Positions 35,226-44,379 of a stretch of 64,000 nt of DNA are shown piece by piece. This stretch comes from Rothia mucilaginosa. Its GTDB lineage: Bacteria; Actinomycetota; Actinomycetes; Actinomycetales; Micrococcaceae. The stretch is taken from assembly GCF_001061665.1 (NCBI RefSeq), contig NZ_JVSP01000004.1, positions 159 through 64,158 of the forward strand, given 5' to 3'. How positions within the stretch are numbered: position 1 is the stretch's first letter; each line of letters starts with the position of its first letter. Under the pieces are notes generated by a model that saw nothing but the letters and a program-made list of their open reading frames with translations, searched no databases and was not told the origin of the DNA. The position numbers and the translations under genes are program-made.

Positions 35226-37799
35226 CTAATACAATCCATATCTGTAACCAAATGGTTCATCAATCACTTCACCACCTTCAAATATCATCCCCCAACTTCC
35301 AGGATTCACAAACCTAATGCCCGCATCCAACATTTCTCTATAGAACATATGAACAATCATGCCAAGCTTCTTGCCATTTTTTCTATTATCAGCCCTTTCC
35401 TTAACCTCCTCTTCTGTTAATCTAAATTTAAAATGATTCTCTAGGGATATATTTTTTTCACGCTTAATTACACTTAAAGATTCCCGAAATGATTCATGAA
35501 TATTTTTATTCCCCGAAGATTCTGTTGCCTCATACCCATTATCGCTATTCAATGAGTACATAAAATACCTATACATCCATAACTCACCGGAAAACTCTTT
35601 TCCACAGGAACAAAGTTTCGTATACCACAAACTATCATCTTCGGAATAATCCATATCCTCCTGGGTGCAGATTAAACGATGAGTCATCCATAGAACTTTT
35701 GCAGAAATATCTAATAAATCATTAAAATTATTACATTTGCGATAATAAATAATTGTAGCAAGAATCAGGCTAATATCATCCATTCCAGACTCAATAATCA
35801 ATTTGCAAATTTCTTTAACATCTTCTTCTCCTTGATAAAGGATATCATAGTCAAAGATAATTATTAGTATCAACAGCGAATGTAGCTCTTGACTATTTTT
35901 TCGCCGCAATAGATGGTGAATTCTATTTCCCAAACTTCCATTCATTTTAGAAAAATATGAATGAACCCTCGCAACAATCTGCTCTCTCGCATGATGACCC
36001 ACACCATTAACTTTCATTACATAGAATACATATCTTGAGAAATCTATAAATTCTTGAGTCATTTCTGGGTACATAAGACATAGGTCTAGAATCTTCTCAA
36101 AAATACTCAAGTTCGAAATGGGATCAGGATTTAAAATAATATTAAGGACAGACTCATACTTACCTGCAGGAGTGGAGCATACTGCACTCAGCAAGGAGTC
36201 AATCTGCCCATTCATAATATTTTCAATAAGGGTGGGAATCATCAGCCCCAGACTACCTTCATTTCCCTTGCATTCCTCCAGGGAGCAGTAGTCAATAAAT
36301 TTATATACATTCTCCCTAATAGAAAGATTAATATTATTAATATTCTTACTTTCAATATCCAAATTAGAGCAAAGAGGAACTCCATCAAAGTAATTAATGA
36401 TGGATTCCTTGCCCGAGAGCTCAATAACTGGGAACATAAAATCCTTGGTATGAGCATTATTTAGCCCAAGATTATATTCACCCAATGTATCGCGAACATT
36501 TTTTTCGATATCCACTAAATCAGATTCTGTATTATATGAGAATATGATACTATCGAAATCTCTTGCAAACGAAACCACACCTTTATCCAGTAGGGCTTTA
36601 TCCAATTTACACATATACATTTCAACTATAACTTGGCTTGCTGTGCTTCCCCAGGGAATACCATGAGTTTCTCCATTTTGCGAAGATTGCAATAAAACGT
36701 CAAAATCCCTACCCATCTTTAAATTGCCATCGATTTTCTTTCTACCGATACTCTTCTTTGCTTCCACTTTTCCTCCCAATGCCCATTCCAAGCTATGGGT
36801 ATAAATAGAATCAGGAAAATTTTGCAATTCAATTGCCCGCCTTTTACTGCAACCAAGAAGCAAAGACAGCTTAATCTCGTTTTTAACCTGATTGCTATAG
36901 ATAGGGCAATCAAAAAATTTTGATATTGAATTACCATTTTCAAGGAAGATATCAATAATCTTATCTTTATTAGCGTCGATATAATAAACCATATTTGCAT
37001 AAGAAAATAAATTAGGTAGTTTATATTCCTTGCGCCCACTATTAATATCGGGGGCGTTGTAGATTATAGGAGTTGTCCACTCTCTAACGGCTTCTACATT
37101 ACTCTCGCCATTACTTTCTTTCCAGAAATATTCTTCCTTACGGGCACTAACCCATTCAAAAAACCTATCAAAATTAAATATTCCACCTAATATTTCAGTA
37201 TCTGCATGAATACTGTTAAATGCAAAATTCACAGCGCTTCCTGTGCTACAACTATAATATGTACACCCATCCGTATTTTCTAAAAACTTCTCCTTGCTAA
37301 TATATTTATACCCGTCAAATTTATTTAAGAATTTACTAAAGTATCCTCTTCTAATTAGGTTCTCTGCGCTCAAAGTCTCTGAATAATATGCCAGAATCCC
37401 TGCATTTACACGACATTTTGGACAGATAATGCTCTCTACCTCATCCAGTAAGACTCGGGGTGTATTGTTGGTTATAAATGAAAGATGATTATAATCATGC
37501 TTTTTAAGAAGATAAATTATAGCCTTCTGGGAACAGTTTGAGGGACAATCATCAATTCTCTGCAGCCATCTCTGTGCATAAAGAGTGGACTCCACCCAGC
37601 TAATATCAAAAACAAATTCTGATTCAGATTTTTCCAAAACCTCTTCTAAGTTTTCAGCATTTAAATCTAAATTATTTTTATGTTCCTTCAAGATATACCA
37701 AATTTTTTTGCTAGTTTTGATATACAAATCACCCGACGGTGCCTCTATGGCAGCTCCATCATTAAGGGATGTATTTTTTAGATTTTTACCCCATGTCAT
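35226..37799 (-). CDS. Reverse-transcriptase-like protein of the defence (Abi/DRT, 'unknown group') type, with altered catalytic motifs
   Basis: An 857-residue protein in extremely AT-rich DNA, unlike its surroundings: a recent transfer. Start is the ATG at 37797-37799 with AAGGAG upstream; ten more codons are open before it. Residues 260-300 (LPNLFSYANMVYYIDANKD...) and 324-455 resemble the palm of Abi/DRT-type reverse transcriptases: motif A region IELQNFPDSIYTHSLEWAL (324-342; the S-I-Y-T-H-S-x-x-W-A tract is characteristic), motif B GIPWGSTASQVIVEM (380-394), motif C FARDFDS (411-417), then LGLNNAHTKDF. The motif A aspartate appears as Glu324, and YxDD of motif C reads DFDS (414-417), so metal binding may be lost or changed. 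The ~400-residue C-terminal part is helical and unassigned; a CPKC (126-129) and a late CSCG may bind zinc. No partner gene adjoins. It lies between the decayed module and thrS. Confidence 0.72.
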   Translation of the reverse strand: MTWGKNLKNTSLNDGAAIEAPSGDLYIKTSKKIWYILKEHKNNLDLNAENLEEVLEKSESEFVFDISWVESTLYAQRWLQRIDDCPSNCSQKAIIYLLKKHDYNHLSFITNNTPRVLLDEVESIICPKCRVNAGILAYYSETLSAENLIRRGYFSKFLNKFDGYKYISKEKFLENTDGCTYYSCSTGSAVNFAFNSIHADTEILGGIFNFDRFFEWVSARKEEYFWKESNGESNVEAVREWTTPIIYNAPDINSGRKEYKLPNLFSYANMVYYIDANKDKIIDIFLENGNSISKFFDCPIYSNQVKNEIKLSLLLGCSKRRAIELQNFPDSIYTHSLEWALGGKVEAKKSIGRKKIDGNLKMGRDFDVLLQSSQNGETHGIPWGSTASQVIVEMYMCKLDKALLDKGVVSFARDFDSIIFSYNTESDLVDIEKNVRDTLGEYNLGLNNAHTKDFMFPVIELSGKESIINYFDGVPLCSNLDIESKNINNINLSIRENVYKFIDYCSLEECKGNEGSLGLMIPTLIENIMNGQIDSLLSAVCSTPAGKYESVLNIILNPDPISNLSIFEKILDLCLMYPEMTQEFIDFSRYVFYVMKVNGVGHHAREQIVARVHSYFSKMNGSLGNRIHHLLRRKNSQELHSLLILIIIFDYDILYQGEEDVKEICKLIIESGMDDISLILATIIYYRKCNNFNDLLDISAKVLWMTHRLICTQEDMDYSEDDSLWYTKLCSCGKEFSGELWMYRYFMYSLNSDNGYEATESSGNKNIHESFRESLSVIKREKNISLENHFKFRLTEEEVKERADNRKNGKKLGMIVHMFYREMLDAGIRFVNPGSWGMIFEGGEVIDEPFGYRYGLY

Positions 37800-37903
37800 A
37801 AATATCTCCTTTCCCAAGATAAGTATCAAATGTTAGGTATATAATATTTGACCCAACACTGACGTATAGTCTATATGTCACATTACATTATTCTAGGTAT
37901 AGA

Positions 37904-37946
37904 AACCACCCCCTCCGCAGCTTGTCGCCGCAAAGGGGGTGGTTTT
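37904..37946 (-). terminator. Terminator of thrS
   Basis: AACCACCCCCT / AGGGGGTGGTT arms, 30 bases past the thrS stop; the minus strand reads GGTGGTTTCTATACC. It is duplicated exactly at 34438-34480. The gap 37830-37903 between it and the RT-like gene holds only that gene's leader and presumably its promoter. Confidence 0.85.
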
Positions 37947-37977
37947 CTATATATGAGTTAGACCAGAAAGCCTAGTA

Positions 37978-40011
37978 CTACTCAGCAGCCTCAGTGCTGG
38001 GCTTGGGGTCTTCGTTCACGCGGTTGCGGATATGCTCCACAATACGTGCCACAGCCTCATCCACGGGCACACCGTTCTCCTGCTTGTTACCGCGGAAACG
38101 GAACGAAACAGCGCCGTGCTCCGCATCCTCACCGCCAGCAATCAGAATGAACGGAACCTTCTCAGTAGACGCGGTACGAATCTTCTTCGTGAAGCGATCC
38201 GAACCGTAATCCACCTCAACACGCACACCGTGCGCGCGCAGCTTGTCCGCGATCTCGGTCATGTAGTCGTTGAACGCCTCAGCCACCGGCACACCAATGA
38301 CCTGGACCGGTGCCAGCCATGCCGGGAACGCGCCCGCATAGTGCTCAGTCAGCACGCCCAAGAAGCGCTCAATCGAGCCGAACTTCGCCGAGTGAATCAT
38401 GACCGGCTCCTGCACGGTGCCGTCCGCAGCCTGGTACTCCAGACCGAAACGGCTCGGCTGGTTGAAATCGTACTGCACGGTCGACATCTGCCAGGTACGG
38501 CCAATCGCGTCCTTCGCCTGAACCGAAATCTTCGGGCCGTAGAACGCAGCACCACCCGGATCCGGAACGAGCTCCAGGCCGGTCTCCTTCGCAACCTGCT
38601 CCAGAACCGCGGTAGCCTCTTCCCACTGCTCATCAGTACCGATGAACTTATCCTTCTTATCACCCTCAGTGTCGCGGGTCGACAGCTCAAGGTAGAAGTC
38701 GGTCATGCCGAAGTCCTCAAGCAGGCTCAGCATGAACTTCAGCAGGTGACGCACCTCGTCCGGTGCCTGCTCCTTGGTCACGTACGAGTGCGAGTCGTCC
38801 TGGGTAATCATGCGCACGCGGGTCAGGCCCTGCAGCACGCCGGACTTCTCGTCACGGTACACGGTGCCGAACTCGAAGAAACGCAGCGGCAACTCACGGT
38901 ACGAACGGCCACGAGAACGGTAAATCTCGTTGTGCATCGGGCAGTTCATAGCCTTCAGACGGTAATGACCGTTGTCCAGCTCCATGGGCGGGAACATGCC
39001 GTCCGCATAGTACGGAAGGTGACCGGAAGTGTAGAACAGGTCTTCCTTCGAAATGTGCGGGGTGCTGACGTACTGGAAGCCTTCCTGAATGTGGCGGGTG
39101 CGCACGTAGTCTTCCATCTCGCGCTTAATCACGCCACCCTTAGGGTGAATGACCGGCAGGCCGGGGCCAATGGTCTTCGGGAAGGAGAATAGGTCCAGCT
39201 CACGGCCCAGACGGCGGTGGTCGCGGCGCTCCGCCTCAGCGATGCGCTCCTTGTAGGCGACCAGCTCGTCCTTGCTCGGCCATGCGGTACCGTAAATACG
39301 CTGCAGCATGGGGTTCTTCTCAGAACCGCGCCAGTACGCGCCACCGGCACGCATCAGGGCGTAACCGTTAGCGATCAGCTTGGTGTTCGGCAGGTGCGGG
39401 CCGCGGCAGAGGTCCTTCCAGACGGTCTCGCCGGTCTTCGGGTGCACGTTGTCGTAGATGGTGATTTCACCCTCGCCGACCTCCACGGATGCGCCCTCGG
39501 CAGCATCCGCACCAGAACCGGGGCCCTGGGTCAGGGAGAGCAGCTCCAGCTTGTACGGCTCGTTCGCCATCTCGGCGACAGCCTCGTCGTGGGTGACCAC
39601 GCGGCGGCGGAACAGCTGACCGGACTTGATGATCTTCATCATCGACTTCTCGATCTTCTTCAGATCTTCCGGGGTGAACGGCTCAGCCACATCAAAGTCA
39701 AAGTAGAAGCCGTCAGTAATGTACGGGCCAATGCCCAGCTTGGCGTCCTTGCGGTACTCCTGCACCGCCTGCGCCATCACGTGCGCGGCAGAGTGGCGTA
39801 GCACGTTCAGGCCGTCCGGTTCGTGAATGAAAACCGGCTCAACGGAATCGCCAGCAGACAGCTCGTGGGAGAGATCAACGAGCACGCCGTTCACGCGTGC
39901 CACAACGATCTTCGGGTCGTCTGCGAACAGCTCAGCGGCAGTCTTCGCGGTGACCTCGCGCTCCTCACCGGAAACGCTAATAACAATTGCTGAAGAATCA
40001 GCGGCAGACAT
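37978..40011 (-). CDS. thrS: Threonine-tRNA ligase
   Basis: A 677-residue class II synthetase charging tRNA-Thr. N-terminal TGS domain, the editing domain with [11 protein letters not shown] and the later YxLRRGP-type motif, the catalytic core ([37 protein letters not shown], motif 2 [16 protein letters not shown]-like and motif 3 near [13 protein letters not shown]), and the C-terminal anticodon-binding domain ending [10 protein letters not shown]. Zinc ligands Cys and two His are visible in NCPMH, DDSHSY and MIHSAKF. ATG with AAGGAG upstream. The last 18 codons are duplicated 3.5 kb downstream. Core gene with normal composition, directly beside the foreign RT-like gene. Confidence 0.96.
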   Translation of the reverse strand: MSAADSSAIVISVSGEEREVTAKTAAELFADDPKIVVARVNGVLVDLSHELSAGDSVEPVFIHEPDGLNVLRHSAAHVMAQAVQEYRKDAKLGIGPYITDGFYFDFDVAEPFTPEDLKKIEKSMMKIIKSGQLFRRRVVTHDEAVAEMANEPYKLELLSLTQGPGSGADAAEGASVEVGEGEITIYDNVHPKTGETVWKDLCRGPHLPNTKLIANGYALMRAGGAYWRGSEKNPMLQRIYGTAWPSKDELVAYKERIAEAERRDHRRLGRELDLFSFPKTIGPGLPVIHPKGGVIKREMEDYVRTRHIQEGFQYVSTPHISKEDLFYTSGHLPYYADGMFPPMELDNGHYRLKAMNCPMHNEIYRSRGRSYRELPLRFFEFGTVYRDEKSGVLQGLTRVRMITQDDSHSYVTKEQAPDEVRHLLKFMLSLLEDFGMTDFYLELSTRDTEGDKKDKFIGTDEQWEEATAVLEQVAKETGLELVPDPGGAAFYGPKISVQAKDAIGRTWQMSTVQYDFNQPSRFGLEYQAADGTVQEPVMIHSAKFGSIERFLGVLTEHYAGAFPAWLAPVQVIGVPVAEAFNDYMTEIADKLRAHGVRVEVDYGSDRFTKKIRTASTEKVPFILIAGGEDAEHGAVSFRFRGNKQENGVPVDEAVARIVEHIRNRVNEDPKPSTEAAE

Positions 40012-40142
40012 AAGTCTCCTTAACTCAGGCGCTCGCGGCCGCTCGGGGCGCCGCGGGTGCGCATACTATTCCGCACTGTACTGGTGCACGGACACACACC
40101 ATCTTACAACGGCTCCCAGCCAACGCTCAGCTTGAGGGCGGA

Positions 40143-40556
40143 CTAGTCCGCATGATGCTCACGCGTATGCTCGTGAACGTCCGTCACAATGTGACTAATG
40201 TGATGGTCCTTCAGCCGGTAAATCGTGGTGCGGCCGTGCTGCTCACGGTCAATCACGTGCGCCTCACGCAGGATGCGCAGGTGATGCGAGGCCAGCGGCT
40301 GAGAAATACCCAGGCAGGTGTGCAGCTCGCTCACGCTGTGCGGGCGGTGCACCAGGTGGTGCGCAATGGCCAGGCGCAGCGGGTTCGCGAGCGCCGAGAA
40401 GATCGCCACGGACGGGCCGAACTGCTCCTCCCAGTCCTTGGGGCCGCGCCCTTCAAAGAGAGGCGCAGAGGCGGGCGCCCCGGTAGCGTGGTTGGCGGCG
40501 TGGTGGGTGTTAGCTTCGGCGGAATTTTCGTGGTGGTCTTCGTGGTGGCTAGTCAT
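40143..40556 (-). CDS. ArsR/SmtB-family zinc-type repressor
   Basis: A 137-residue winged-helix regulator with a His-rich N-terminus (HHEDHHENS...HHAANH), the recognition helix SQPLASHHLRILREAHVI and a C-terminal helix with Asp117, His119, His130 and Glu133. This D-x-H...H-x-x-E pattern has exactly the spacing of the alpha-5 zinc site of SmtB, so it should be released from DNA by zinc or a similar metal (inference). ATG with AAGGTG nine bases upstream. No metal transporter adjoins it here: thrS is downstream and a large exported protein upstream, so its targets are elsewhere or it is autoregulated. Confidence 0.87.
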   Translation of the reverse strand: MTSHHEDHHENSAEANTHHAANHATGAPASAPLFEGRGPKDWEEQFGPSVAIFSALANPLRLAIAHHLVHRPHSVSELHTCLGISQPLASHHLRILREAHVIDREQHGRTTIYRLKDHHISHIVTDVHEHTREHHAD

Positions 40557-40582
40557 AGTATTTTCACCTTATGTACAGGTGC

Positions 40583-40634
40583 GGGGCACGTCAAGGAAGT
40601 TACGCCTGCGCGGCGTGCTTTCTTGACGTGCCCC
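40583..40634 (-). terminator. Hairpin after the large exported-protein gene
   Basis: GGGGCACGTCAAGGAAG (40583-40599) pairs with CTTTCTTGACGTGCCCC (40618-40634), one mismatch. It lies 38 bases past the stop at 40672 and just upstream of the arsR-type gene's start, so it may also overlap that gene's promoter. Confidence 0.65.
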
Positions 40635-40671
40635 TCTCCCCTATGCGCGCTAATACTGCTGGTGCGTCCGG

Positions 40672-43563
40672 CTAGCGGTTAGCGACTGCCACCTGCAGGT
40701 AACCCTCGGAGGACTTCACGCCCTTGTCGGTCACCGCGCGGTAGCGAACCAGCGGCGCGAAGCCCTGCTTCGACTTGGCGGTCACCGCAATGCCCTGGGT
40801 GCCGTCGGGCAGGTTCACCACACGGTAGGTGCCGTACTCGTCGCTGTAGGAGCTGACGACCTGGCCGCGCTGGTTCAGCAGCTCCAGCTTCTTCACGGTC
40901 TCACCGCGGCTGAACGCGCCGAAGGAAGCCTCGTCGTTGTTCAGCACCGCCACGTTCTGGGTGGTACCCGAGTACAGCGAGACCGAATCCTCGCGGGCAA
41001 TCGGGCTGTTCTTATCCACAACGTGCACCTTCAGCGGGATCGAGTACAGCTGCGCGGCGGAGCCCCTCTTCGCCTTCACGTCGGACATGCGTGCGGGCGC
41101 CTTGCCGGTGCGGTTCACAGTAATCTTCGAACCATTATCGCGACGCAGATCCCAGGTGGTGCCGGTGACCTCGTGGGTGTTCAGATCAATCGAGTAGGTG
41201 CCGGTCTTGCCGTTGGAGGCAAAACGAATACCGGTCTCAGCGCTGGAGAACTGGCCACCAGCGGTGTTGACCTTCTCCTTGTTCACCCAGCGGCTGGGGC
41301 GGAAGTTCGGGGTCTGCTCGATTTCCTGGAAGTTGTAGTCGCGGGCGTAACGGTAGTTCGGGGAGACCTTGTGGCTCTGGTGCACGCTCTGCGCCACGGC
41401 GGTTTCACCCGAGTAGACGGTGGCGTGATGCTCTGCCGGCTGGTAAATCACGCCGGAGCCGGTTCCGGTCTTGCCGTAGGAGTCAGCGGGGAAGCTGAAC
41501 TTCACGGCGCCCGAGGCCTGGTTCACCGCGGTCGCCTGGCTGTCGGCGTCGCTGATGCGCGGCGCATCCGGGGTGCGCACGGTGGCGCGGCGAACGCGCA
41601 GGCTGCGTGCGGTCACGGGGCGTGCAATCTTCTCCGCGGCGCCCTGCTTATCCTTATCGGCAGCGTTATCTGCCGCGTTGTTGGTGACTGCCTTCGCATC
41701 GGCGGCGGCGTTCGTCTCGGGAACCTGCAGGCCCTCGCGGCGGGCGGCGTTCTCTGCGGACTCGGTGTAGTTCACCGGCATCCACTGCACCTGCTGCCAC
41801 GGGAACTGGTTGCCCGTAAAGCCGCTGGGCACGAAGTTCGCGAACATGGCGGCCAGCTGCGGGTCTTCCTTGTACACGTTCTTACCCTGGCGCGCGTAGG
41901 GCGCGTAGGAGCTGGGAGCCTCCAGGTTGAAGGCGTTGGTGAAGAGGTTGTGGTCCGTCAGGATGAAGCCGTATTCCTTCATCGCGGTCAGGATCATGCG
42001 GGTGAGCTGGTCGTCCGCGTGGCCAGTGTTGGCCAGGAACTCCTCCACGTCGAAGCTGGCGGGCAGGAAGCCACGCTGGCCGGCACGCGGTGCGTTCGGG
42101 TACTTGGAAAGGTCCAGCTTGCCGTCGGTACCCTTCGCGGGGAAGGAGGCGCTCATGGCGGCGTAGTCGGCGGCAGTAATGGAGACCATGTGGTTGATCT
42201 TGCCGGCCTTCAGCTCGTCCACGCCAATCTGGGTGAGCTCGTTGGCCATGCCCACGACCGAGGAGGTGCCGTTCTTGAGGGTCAGCCAGTAGTTGTCCTC
42301 GCCCACGCCCTCGAAGTTGGGCTTGGCGAGCATGTAGCCGCCCGAGGAGACGTGGTAGGTCGCAGGGTAGTCCACTGCCACGGGAATATCCACGGTGCCG
42401 CGGGTTCCTGCAGGCACCTTGTAGGTAATCTCGCCGGTGGTCTCGTTGATGGACGCGCCGGGTACGTTCTTGGCCAGGCGGAACTTGGCGCCGCGCGCAA
42501 TCGGGTACGAGGTGCGGGCGCTACCGGACTTCACGTCGATGCTTACGGGGGCCTTGATGGTCACGGTCTGACCGGCGTTGCCGCGGCCCACGGTCTCGTA
42601 CTGAATCTTCGCGCTCTTGGGGGTGGAGGCGTTGCCGCCGCCAACCTGCACACGGGCGGTGCTGGTGTAGGTCTGGGCGTCGGCGTCCTTCACGAACTTG
42701 AAGTAGGAACGCCAGATGCCGGTCGCCTCGTCGTACAGGGCGAGGGACTGGTCACCCGAGAGGCCGTGGTCTTCGGCCAGCCAGCCCGGAATCGGCACGC
42801 CGCCGGTCAGGATGCGCTTATTCTCGGCCTTGGCGTTAACGCGCTGATCGCGGGAGACGACCTCGACGTACTCCTGGTGCGGGTTGGCGGAGTTCACCGC
42901 GAGGGTCGGGATGTTCTCGTGGGCGCCAACGGTCTGGGAGCGGTCCTTACGGACGGTACCCGCGTTAATGGCGGTGGTGACGGGGTGGTTACCGGCGTCT
43001 GCGCTGTACTCGAGGAAGGTGCGGCTGATCTCGCTGCTGTTGGGGGCGACGGCTTCGGTGCCGGTGAGCTTCTGCGCGGCGAAGGAGTCGCTGGCGAGCT
43101 TGCCACTCAGGGGCGAGGTGTTCTCGGTGGTAATCAGGTTTTCCCGAGTCAGGGACGAGTTCACCGGTGCCAGGGTGTTGATGGTCTTTGCCTGCTGGTC
43201 TTCGTTCCAGTAGCAGGTGGGGCCGGGTGCCACGGAGGTGAGGGTTGCGAGGGTCGGCACGTTCTTCTGGCCGGCCTCAACGCAATTGGTTTCGCTGGAG
43301 GTGCCTTGCGTGGTCGTCGAAGCGGCGGGAGCCGCGAAGGTTGCCGGCAGGTTGGCGCCGGTGATGGCGGTGGCCAGTGCCGCGGTAACGGCGAGGGATG
43401 CGCGGCGGCGGCCGGCAAAGCGCGGGTTCGCGTTCTGCGCCGAGCCGGCGGCCAGACCCGTCGCGGAGGTTAGCGCGAGGGCCTGCGTAAAGTTCTGCGC
43501 GGCGGCCTCAGCAGTGGCTACCGCGGGGTTCTGTACCTGGTTTTTGGGTGCAGTAATGGTCAT
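40672..43563 (-). CDS. Large exported surface or secreted protein (963 aa)
   Basis: Start at the ATG 43561-43563 with GGAAG eight bases upstream; the frame is open 67 codons further but non-coding in look. The N-terminus is an extended signal region: about 45 polar residues, then RRRASLAVTAALATAITGANLPATFAAPA. Beta-rich repeats follow (TVTIKAPVSIDV, GTVDIPVAVDYPATYHV); a central part (about 420-600) with GKINHMVSITAADY, GQRGFLPASF and ILTAMKEYGFILTDHN resembles a domain seen in secreted actinobacterial carbohydrate-active proteins (impression only). The C-terminus has a cadherin-like Ig module with VLNNDEASFGAF. No LPxTG, transmembrane anchor or SLH repeats, so it is released or held by other means. 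It has its own terminator. Confidence 0.75.
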   Translation of the reverse strand: MTITAPKNQVQNPAVATAEAAAQNFTQALALTSATGLAAGSAQNANPRFAGRRRASLAVTAALATAITGANLPATFAAPAASTTTQGTSSETNCVEAGQKNVPTLATLTSVAPGPTCYWNEDQQAKTINTLAPVNSSLTRENLITTENTSPLSGKLASDSFAAQKLTGTEAVAPNSSEISRTFLEYSADAGNHPVTTAINAGTVRKDRSQTVGAHENIPTLAVNSANPHQEYVEVVSRDQRVNAKAENKRILTGGVPIPGWLAEDHGLSGDQSLALYDEATGIWRSYFKFVKDADAQTYTSTARVQVGGGNASTPKSAKIQYETVGRGNAGQTVTIKAPVSIDVKSGSARTSYPIARGAKFRLAKNVPGASINETTGEITYKVPAGTRGTVDIPVAVDYPATYHVSSGGYMLAKPNFEGVGEDNYWLTLKNGTSSVVGMANELTQIGVDELKAGKINHMVSITAADYAAMSASFPAKGTDGKLDLSKYPNAPRAGQRGFLPASFDVEEFLANTGHADDQLTRMILTAMKEYGFILTDHNLFTNAFNLEAPSSYAPYARQGKNVYKEDPQLAAMFANFVPSGFTGNQFPWQQVQWMPVNYTESAENAARREGLQVPETNAAADAKAVTNNAADNAADKDKQGAAEKIARPVTARSLRVRRATVRTPDAPRISDADSQATAVNQASGAVKFSFPADSYGKTGTGSGVIYQPAEHHATVYSGETAVAQSVHQSHKVSPNYRYARDYNFQEIEQTPNFRPSRWVNKEKVNTAGGQFSSAETGIRFASNGKTGTYSIDLNTHEVTGTTWDLRRDNGSKITVNRTGKAPARMSDVKAKRGSAAQLYSIPLKVHVVDKNSPIAREDSVSLYSGTTQNVAVLNNDEASFGAFSRGETVKKLELLNQRGQVVSSYSDEYGTYRVVNLPDGTQGIAVTAKSKQGFAPLVRYRAVTDKGVKSSEGYLQVAVANR

Positions 43564-44205
43564 GCGTTTTTCTTCCGTTCGTGTCGGCTTGTTTGAGTGA
43601 GTGCGTTTGTATGAACAAACACGGACGTGAGTGAAATATTCGTCTGCGAGTGCGTTGCGACGCCCCGAGAAACTGGCAGGAATTCCCAGGAAACTCTCAG
43701 ACAATCCCCATACCCTACCGATTCCCGAGGGGTAAGCGCAAAACGAGAATGTGATAACAACCACTCATATAGTCGCTAAAGGTTCAGGTTCAGGGTGAAT
43801 TATCACTGCACTGTAATGTATTTACCGATGTTCGATTCAAAAGAATTTGCACCGGAGTGTCTAAGCCTTCCTCCTAGTCAGAGGAAACTCCCGACGAAAA
43901 ACAAAAAATCCGCACCCTTCCCCGAAATGGTGCACCAAACAAGCCCACTGTGACCCCCGACATGACAAATGTTGAATTTCTCACACTCGGCCACATCCTG
44001 GGACTCCTGCCCCATCGCACCCCCGTAGCCACCCCGCCACAAACACCTCGAACCCCTTCGCGCGAGGGTGAAATCGGGGTAAAGGGTGAAGGTTTTTACA
44101 CCCTAATCCCGCTCTTACGCACAGAGTAATCATTCATCCCTGCAATTTTTCTTACCCTGAAATGTAATCTCTATTGCGCGGTTTCCACTAGGCAGATAAG
44201 ACATA
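43564..44205. other. Long upstream region of the large exported-protein gene
   Basis: About 640 bases with no convincing gene. GGGTGAA occurs repeatedly (about 43791, 44067, 44083). The 43760-43850 part is AT-rich and is the likely promoter zone of the minus-strand gene. A short minus-strand frame around 44171-44467 overlaps the FAH gene and is not credible. Confidence 0.4.
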
Positions 44206-44247
44206 AAAAGGCATCCCACCCGCGCCCTGCCGACACGGATGGGATGC
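44206..44247 (-). terminator. Terminator of the FAH-family gene
   Basis: GCATCCCA / TGGGATGC arms with further partial pairing; the minus strand continues CCTTTTTATG. A good intrinsic terminator about 130 bases after the stop. Confidence 0.75.
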
Positions 44248-44379
44248 ATAAGTATTCGGTTCTGAAGGCCTTCGAGAGACCCGTGCGAAGGGCTGCAATC
44301 CGGGCCTTCCAGTAGGAACCGGCACGAAACCGTATCGGCCGAACCGATCCCGCATCGTCCCTATCCTGCAGGCACTCCC

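Noticed and set aside
41023-43473. 816-codon plus-strand frame opposite the large exported-protein gene
   Set aside because: Gly/Val/His-rich shadow; the minus-strand frame has a signal peptide, a binding site and a terminator.
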